This document shows, piece after piece, positions 58,998 through 64,000 of a DNA stretch of 64,000 nucleotides. The notes below the pieces were generated by a model. It ran no database searches and was not told where the DNA came from. It saw nothing but the letters and a program-made list of their open reading frames with translations. The DNA lies in assembly GCF_030816715.1 (NCBI RefSeq), contig NZ_JAUSYH010000001.1:3348001-3412000 (forward strand), read 5' to 3'. A program made the position numbers and the translations under genes. Positions within the stretch are counted from its first letter, which is position 1. Each line of letters begins with the position of its first letter. The stretch comes from Streptomyces achromogenes (GTDB lineage Bacteria > Actinomycetota > Actinomycetes > Streptomycetales > Streptomycetaceae).

Positions 58998-60521
58998 TCA
59001 GGCGGTCGCCTTCCGCGCGCCGCCGTCGCCCGACTTTGTGGCCTCGTGGGCCTTCGTCGCCGCCGCCGTCAAAGGCTGGGCGATGTCCTCCAGGGAGCGT
59101 CGCTCGGCCTTGACCGCGAGGAACGCCGCGACCAGGCCCGCCAGGCACATCAGGGTCGCGCCGATGGAGAAGGCGAGGACCGTGTCGCCGACCTTGCCCG
59201 TGTCGGTGAGCTTGGCGAACAGCAGGGGGCCGCTGATGCCGCCGGCGGCGGTGCCGAGGGCGTAGAAGAAGGCGATGGACATCGCGCGGGTCTCCATCGG
59301 GAAGACCTCCGACACCGTCAGATAGGCGCTCGACGCGCCCGCCGAAGCGAAGAACAGCACCGCGCACCAGCAGGCCGTCATCGTCGTCGCGTTGAGCGCA
59401 CCCTGGTCGAACAGCCAGGCCGTGCCGAACAGCAGCGCACCGGACAGCAGATACGTCGAGGAGATCATCACCCGTCGGCCGACCGTGTCGAACAGCTTGC
59501 CCAGCAGCAGCGGGCCGCAGAAGTTGCCGATCGCGATGACGGCGAAGTAGTAGCCGGTGTTGCCGCTCGGCACGTCGAAGAACCTGGTCAGGATCGCGCC
59601 GAAGCCGAAGGTGATCGCGTTGTAGAGGAACGCCTGCCCGATGAAGAGGGAGAAGCCGAGGACCGAGCGGCGCCGGTAGTCGGAGAACACCGTGCGGGCG
59701 ATCTCGACGAAGGACACGCTGCGGCGCTGGTGGATGGTCAGCTCGCCCTCGGCCCGCGGCAGCCGCTCCCCCCGGTCCGACTCGATCTGCCGCTCGATCG
59801 CACCGACGATGTCCTCGGCCTCCCGGTCCCTGCCGTGGATCAGCAGCCAGCGCGGACTCTCCGGGACGTGCCGCCGTACGAGCAGGATCACCAGGGCGAG
59901 GACGGCGCCCAGCGCGAACGTCAGCCGCCAGCCCACGTCCGCCGCGAAGATGTCCGTGTTCAGCGCGACGATCGACAGCAGCGAACCGGCGACCGCGCCC
60001 AGCCAGAAACTGCCGTTGATGATCAGGTCGACGCGGCCCCGGTACTGCGCCGGGATCAGCTCGTCGATCGCCGAGTTGATGGCCGCGTACTCGCCGCCGA
60101 TGCCGAAGCCGGTGAGGAACCGGAACAGCAGGAACCACCAGGTGTCGAAGGAGATCGCGGTCAGGGCGGTGGCCGCCAGATACACCGCGAGGGTGATCAT
60201 GAACAGCTTCTTGCGTCCCCACTTGTCGGTCAGCCGGCCCCAGAACAGGGCGCCCGCGCAGGCGCCGGCCACATACAGCGCCGCCGCGATGCCGGTGACC
60301 TGACCGGAGGTGATGGGCAGACCGCTGCCCGGCTCCGACAGCCGGGCGGCGATGTTCCCGACGACGGTGACCTCCAGGCCGTCCAGGATCCACACCGTGC
60401 CGAGTCCGAAGACGATGGTCCAGTGCCAGCGCGACCACGGCAGCCGGTCGAGGCGGGCGGGGATGTCGGTGGTGATCGTGCGGTCTCTCTCGGTCGGCAC
60501 GGCCGCTTCTGCGCTGGTCAT
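58998..60521 (-). CDS. MFS transporter (sugar/aromatic-acid type)
   Basis: A 507-residue twelve-helix permease. The helix 2-3 loop is GRLTDKWGRKKLF, helix 4-5 FRFLTGFGIGGEYAAINSAIDELIPAQYRGR, the central loop contains PESPRWLLIHGRDREA, and the second-half loop LFDTVGRRVMI. These match metabolite:H+ or sugar porters. ATG 60521 has GAGGAGGG six bases upstream. Orientation suggests a role in importing products released by nearby secreted enzymes, which is inference. Confidence 0.9.
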   Translation of the reverse strand: MTSAEAAVPTERDRTITTDIPARLDRLPWSRWHWTIVFGLGTVWILDGLEVTVVGNIAARLSEPGSGLPITSGQVTGIAAALYVAGACAGALFWGRLTDKWGRKKLFMITLAVYLAATALTAISFDTWWFLLFRFLTGFGIGGEYAAINSAIDELIPAQYRGRVDLIINGSFWLGAVAGSLLSIVALNTDIFAADVGWRLTFALGAVLALVILLVRRHVPESPRWLLIHGRDREAEDIVGAIERQIESDRGERLPRAEGELTIHQRRSVSFVEIARTVFSDYRRRSVLGFSLFIGQAFLYNAITFGFGAILTRFFDVPSGNTGYYFAVIAIGNFCGPLLLGKLFDTVGRRVMISSTYLLSGALLFGTAWLFDQGALNATTMTACWCAVLFFASAGASSAYLTVSEVFPMETRAMSIAFFYALGTAAGGISGPLLFAKLTDTGKVGDTVLAFSIGATLMCLAGLVAAFLAVKAERRSLEDIAQPLTAAATKAHEATKSGDGGARKATA

Positions 60522-60586
60522 GGGCTCCCTCCTCGGCATGCTCCTCATCGAGCGGAACGCGGTGCGGGTGCCCGCGGCCGACGCCT

Positions 60587-61918
60587 TTAAGCCCCGAGCG
60601 AGCGCGCCACGGTGTAGATCAACAGCCCGGCCAGCGAACCCACCACCGTGCCGTTGATCCGGATGAACTGCAGGTCACGGCCGATGTTGGCCTCGATCTT
60701 GCGCGTCGTGTGCTCCGCGTCCCAGCCCGCCACGGTGTCGGTGATCAGGGAGGTGATCTCACGCCGGTACGTCGTCACGACGTGCACGGCCGCGCCCTCC
60801 ACCCAGCTGTCGACCTTCTCCTGCACCTTGGGCTCGGTCGCCATCCGCGCCCCCAGCGACAGCAGCGAGGCCCGCACCCGCAGCCGCAGCTCGCTGCGCT
60901 CGTCCTCCGCGGCCGCCACGATCATGGAGCGGACGGCCGTCCAGACCGACGCGATCAGGTCCTGCACCTCGCCCCGGCCCAGCACCTCGCCCTTGAGCCG
61001 CTCCACCCGCGCACGCGTGTCCGTGTCGGACTGCAGATCGGTGGCGAAGTCCCCGAGGAAACGGTCCAGGGCGCCCCGAGCCGGGTGGGAGGGCATGTCC
61101 CGCATCTCCGCGCAGAACCGCAGCAACTCCTTGTAGACGCGTTCACCGATCCGCTTGTCGACGAACCGGGGCGTCCAGCCGGGCGCGCCGCCCTGCACCG
61201 CGTCCATCACCGAGTCGGCGTGCAGCTCCAGCCAGTCGTGCGCCCTGGACACCACCAGGTCCACGGCCCGCCGGTGGCCGCCGTCCCCGACGATCCGCTC
61301 CAGCAGCTTCCCGATGCCCGGCGCGATCTCCTGCGCGTCGGCGCGCCGGGTGATCGCCTCGCCGACCACCGCCTGGACGTCCGCGTCGCGCAGCACCGTC
61401 AGCGCGCCGCGCAGGGCCGTCGCCAGCTCCGCCGTCACCCGGTCGGCGTGCTCCGGCTCGGCCAGCCAGGCGCCCAGCCGGGTGCCGATGCCCACCGACC
61501 GCAGCCGCTGCCGCACCACGTCCTCGGAGAGGAAGTTCTCCCCGACGAACTCACCCAGCGAGACGCCCAGCTGGTCCTTCTTGTTCGGGATGATCGCCGT
61601 GTGCGGGATGGGCAGGCCGAGCGGATGACGGAACAGGGCGGTCACCGCGAACCAGTCGGCGAGCGCACCGACCATGCCCGCCTCCGCGGCCGCCGCCACA
61701 TAGGACGCCCACGGGCCCGCCCCCCGATGCGCGGCCCACTCGGCGAGGACGTACACCACGGCCACGAACAGCAGAAGCCCCGCCGCGGTGAGCTTCATCC
61801 GGCGCACCCCGCGCCGCTTCTCCTCGTCGGCGGCGCTGAACACGGTCATCGCGCGCGCCGCCCCGGCACCGGCCGCCCCGCCGCCCGCCGGTCCCGCCGG
61901 TTCCTCCGTACGATCCAT
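60587..61918 (-). CDS. DUF445-family membrane protein
   Basis: A 443-residue protein with the DUF445 signature. Early helices KLTAAGLLLFVAVVYVLAEW and AAEAGMVGALADWFAVTALFRHPLGLPIPHTAIIPNKKDQLG are followed by a long helical region (GEFVGENFLSEDVVRQRLRSVG and onward), ending in NGTVVGSLAGLLIYTVARSLGA as the last membrane helix. Function is unknown across the family. ATG 61918 was chosen over a GTG at 61966. Confidence 0.9.
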   Translation of the reverse strand: MDRTEEPAGPAGGGAAGAGAARAMTVFSAADEEKRRGVRRMKLTAAGLLLFVAVVYVLAEWAAHRGAGPWASYVAAAAEAGMVGALADWFAVTALFRHPLGLPIPHTAIIPNKKDQLGVSLGEFVGENFLSEDVVRQRLRSVGIGTRLGAWLAEPEHADRVTAELATALRGALTVLRDADVQAVVGEAITRRADAQEIAPGIGKLLERIVGDGGHRRAVDLVVSRAHDWLELHADSVMDAVQGGAPGWTPRFVDKRIGERVYKELLRFCAEMRDMPSHPARGALDRFLGDFATDLQSDTDTRARVERLKGEVLGRGEVQDLIASVWTAVRSMIVAAAEDERSELRLRVRASLLSLGARMATEPKVQEKVDSWVEGAAVHVVTTYRREITSLITDTVAGWDAEHTTRKIEANIGRDLQFIRINGTVVGSLAGLLIYTVARSLGA

Positions 61919-62133
61919 CCGCTCCACCCGTTCCGATCGGCCGTGCACCGCCGGCGTTCCGCACACTGATAATGGTCCCTGCCTGACCGACTCCTGGAAC
62001 GGAACAAGAGTTCCCGTCGTCTGTCAGACGGGGGAGCTCGACGGTGAACTCCTGCATGAACGCGTGCCCCGTCGGCGCACGCACGCATCATCCGGAGCAG
62101 CACCGCTCCCCTCACGAGGAGAACCACACCCGC

Positions 62134-63492
62134 ATGACCGCCAAGCACCATGGTTATGCCCTGCTGGCGGCGATCGCCGCCTTCGTCGTGGGCGTGTCCG
62201 CCGCCATATACGTCAGCGTCGCCTCCCGCGACGGCGCCGGCTCCGGGAGCCGCTCCGCCGGGAACACGGTCGCCGTGGGCCCCGGCCCGGGCAACGCGGC
62301 GCCCGTCTCCACCGGCGTGTGGGTCGGGGCCTGGGCCGCGGCCCCGGCCGGCGGGGAACCGGGCACCGACACCGACGGCATGGCCGGCCGCACCGTCCGC
62401 AACGTCGTGCACACCGGCGTCGGCGGCACCAGCGCCCGGATCACGCTCTCCAACCTGTACGGCAGCGGACCGCTGAGCGTCACCCACGCCACGCTCGCCG
62501 TCGCCGCCGCCGCCGACGACAGCGCCGCCGCGGACCCCGCCACCCTGCGCCGGCTCACCTTCGGCGGATCCACCACCGTCGTCGTCCCGGCCGGCGGGCA
62601 GGCCGTCAGCGACGCCGTCGCCGTCGCCGTCCCGCACGACGCCGACATCCTGGTCAGCACCTACTCCCCCACCTCCGCCGGCCCGGTCACCTACCACCCG
62701 CGCGCCCGGCAGACCAGCTACGTCGCCGCCGGCGAGTCCACCGAGGACGTCACCGGCGCCACGTTCACCTCGACCAGCCTCTACTGGCGCTACCTGACCG
62801 CGCTGGACGTGCTCAGCAACGAGGCCGACGGCACCGTCGTCGCCTTCGGCGACTCCATCACCGACGGCGTCACCTCCACCGCAGGCGAGAACCGCCGCTG
62901 GCCCGACGTCCTCGCCGGCCGGCTGCGCACGGCGCTCACCACCGGCGGGTCCGCCGACGGCGACATTCCCCGCTACGGCGTCGTCAACGCGGGCATCAGC
63001 GGCAACCGGGTCCTGGTCGACGACCCGCTGCGCGGCGCCAGCGGCCTCCACCGCTTCGACCGGGACGTCCTCGACCGGACGAACGTGAAGGCCGTCGTCA
63101 TCGACCTCGGCATCAACGACATCCTGCGCGACCCGAACCCCGCCGGCCCGCAGGCGATCGTGGCCGGCCTGCGCACCCTCGTCGACCGCGCCCACGCCCG
63201 CGGCGTCCGAGTCGTCGGCGCCACCCTCACCCCGTTCCGCGGCCACCGCGGCTACACCGACGCCCGCGAGCGCGTCCGGCAGTCGGTCAACGCGGCGATC
63301 CGGGCGGGCGACCTGTTCGACGAGGTCGTCGACTTCGACAAGGCGCTGCGCGACCCTTACGACCCGCGCAGCCTGCGTTCCGAGTACGACTCCGGGGACC
63401 ATCTGCACCCCAGCGACCGCGGCTACCGGACGATGGCGCGCACCCTCGACCTGAGCGAACTCACCGGCCCGGCCGCCCCCGCCCGCCTCTGA
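62134..63492 (+). CDS. Secreted SGNH/GDSL hydrolase
   Basis: A 452-residue enzyme. The N-terminal helix (YALLAAIAAFVVGVSAAIYVSVA) serves as a signal or anchor, and a beta-rich domain (about 60-210) follows. The SGNH catalytic domain has VVAFGDSITDGVTS (Ser241), GVVNAGISGNRVL, IDLGINDIL and YDSGDHLHPSDRGY (Asp/His). Such enzymes remove acetyl or acyl groups from polysaccharides or act as lipases. ATG 62134 with GAGGAGA upstream was chosen over 62044. Confidence 0.92.
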   Translation: MTAKHHGYALLAAIAAFVVGVSAAIYVSVASRDGAGSGSRSAGNTVAVGPGPGNAAPVSTGVWVGAWAAAPAGGEPGTDTDGMAGRTVRNVVHTGVGGTSARITLSNLYGSGPLSVTHATLAVAAAADDSAAADPATLRRLTFGGSTTVVVPAGGQAVSDAVAVAVPHDADILVSTYSPTSAGPVTYHPRARQTSYVAAGESTEDVTGATFTSTSLYWRYLTALDVLSNEADGTVVAFGDSITDGVTSTAGENRRWPDVLAGRLRTALTTGGSADGDIPRYGVVNAGISGNRVLVDDPLRGASGLHRFDRDVLDRTNVKAVVIDLGINDILRDPNPAGPQAIVAGLRTLVDRAHARGVRVVGATLTPFRGHRGYTDARERVRQSVNAAIRAGDLFDEVVDFDKALRDPYDPRSLRSEYDSGDHLHPSDRGYRTMARTLDLSELTGPAAPARL

Positions 63493-63538
63493 CGACCACC
63501 GGCGCCCAGCCGGCGCCCCGGCGCTCGCCACGCCCTCC

Positions 63539-63584
63539 GGTGACCACGCCCTTCCGGTCACCACGCCCTTCCGGTCACCACGAC
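63539..63584. repeat. 17-bp tandem repeat GGTCACCACGCCCTTCC
   Basis: Two full units and a partial third just after the SGNH hydrolase gene. The remainder of 63493-63714 contains imperfect CCACGGCGGCC-type repeats and no gene. Confidence 0.7.
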
Positions 63585-63714
63585 GAACGGCCGCCACGGC
63601 GGCCGACTGCCACTGCCACCGGCTGTCACGGGGACCGGCGGCTGTCGCCGCCACCCGCTGCCACAGATACGACCGGCCTCCACGGCAGGCGGCGCCGACG
63701 CCGCGCAGCCCCGC

Positions 63715-63999
63715 CTACTCCTCGCGGCGGCGCTCCCGCCGCTCCTCCCTGCGGCCGCGCTCCTGCCCGAGCCCGCGACCGTGCCCGTGTCCCCGCAGCA
63801 GGTCCTTGTGGCCCTCCAGCATCCGCCGGTGCGCCTCCTGCACGTCGTCGCGGAAGGCTGCGTGCACCTCGCGCCGCGCAGCCTTGCGGTCCAGCTTCTC
63901 CTGCCGCCGGGCGGCCCGCGTCCTCTTGCGCTCCACGCCGACCCCGCCCCAGAAAGCGAACCCGGTCACCACCACCCGCGGGGCCCCCGGCTCGCCCAC
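63715..63999 (-). CDS. Highly basic small protein, possibly cut at window edge
   Basis: A 94-residue frame reaching the window end. It is Arg/Glu/Lys-rich with a helical charged core (RAARRQEKLDRKAARREVHAAFRDDVQEAHRRMLEGHKDLLRG) and tail RREERRERRREE. The visible GTG at 63999 is a possible start but the gene may extend beyond the window. Function unknown; the charged helix suggests nucleic-acid or ribosome contact. Confidence 0.5.
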   Translation of the reverse strand: MGEPGAPRVVVTGFAFWGGVGVERKRTRAARRQEKLDRKAARREVHAAFRDDVQEAHRRMLEGHKDLLRGHGHGRGLGQERGRREERRERRREE

Positions 64000-64000
64000 C

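Noticed and set aside
57225..60590. 1121-residue plus-strand frame
   Set aside because: Shadow of the lyase gene and antisense of the MFS gene; no motif and strongly biased composition.

Overview
The window looks like a chromosomal segment of a Streptomyces-type actinomycete. The evidence is the very high GC with strong third-position G/C bias, frequent GTG/TTG starts with GGAGG-type ribosome sites, Tat-type signal peptides, class E and F sortases with LAXTG substrates, a DUF5753/DUF397/ATPase trio, and three identical tRNA-Lys(CTT) genes. Functions are assigned by reading motifs only; no database search was run.

Layout. 0-6 kb: truncated sensor kinase and its response regulator, a secreted protein, a spermidine-synthase-like methyltransferase, a small actinobacterial protein, an XRE/TPR regulator and a histidine phosphatase. 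6.5-12 kb: PAP2 phosphatase, then an overlapping three-gene operon encoding a four-cysteine Fe-S RecB-family nuclease, an unassigned protein and an SF1 helicase, which together resemble a split Dna2. 12-18 kb: first tRNA-Lys, M6-like protease, PAS-GGDEF-EAL protein and a flavin monooxygenase. 17.8-25 kb: a catabolic/uptake locus with a maleate-isomerase/EutA-like enzyme, a remnant of a second copy, 2-hydroxyacid dehydrogenase, cupin, the four-gene EhuBCDA-type ABC importer and an IclR regulator. 25-31 kb: second tRNA-Lys, acyl-CoA ligase, DUF3592 protein, AA10 LPMO, SPFH protein and NlpC/P60-PG-binding protein. 31-43.5 kb: third tRNA-Lys, class F sortase with its neighbouring membrane protein, HAD hydrolase, LAXTG surface protein, ROK regulator with a divergent Gfo/Idh/MocA operon, FAA hydrolase, YidC-like insertase, a GntR-controlled membrane gene, a His-rich DUF817 protein and class E sortase. 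43.7-47 kb: GH30 galactanase, SEC-C protein and a twice-frameshifted SDR. 47-52.4 kb: a visibly lower-GC patch with a PLD-SF2 (DUF3427-type) helicase and the DUF5753/DUF397/ATPase trio. 52.5-64 kb: ECF sigma factor with CU044_5270-type partner, alpha/beta hydrolase, membrane proteins, a LAXTG-anchored lyase, MFS transporter, DUF445 protein, SGNH hydrolase and a partial basic protein.

Themes. Surface and extracellular functions recur (two sortase classes, two LAXTG proteins, LPMO, GH30, lyase, M6 protease, SGNH hydrolase). Several local regulators have well-formed candidate operators nearby (ROK, GntR, IclR/Ehu, and a TetR-like site). Intergenic tandem repeats are common (9-, 16-, 21- and 34-bp units). 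The strongest candidate for an under-described system is the Fe-S nuclease/unknown/SF1 helicase operon at 7.3-11.5 kb.
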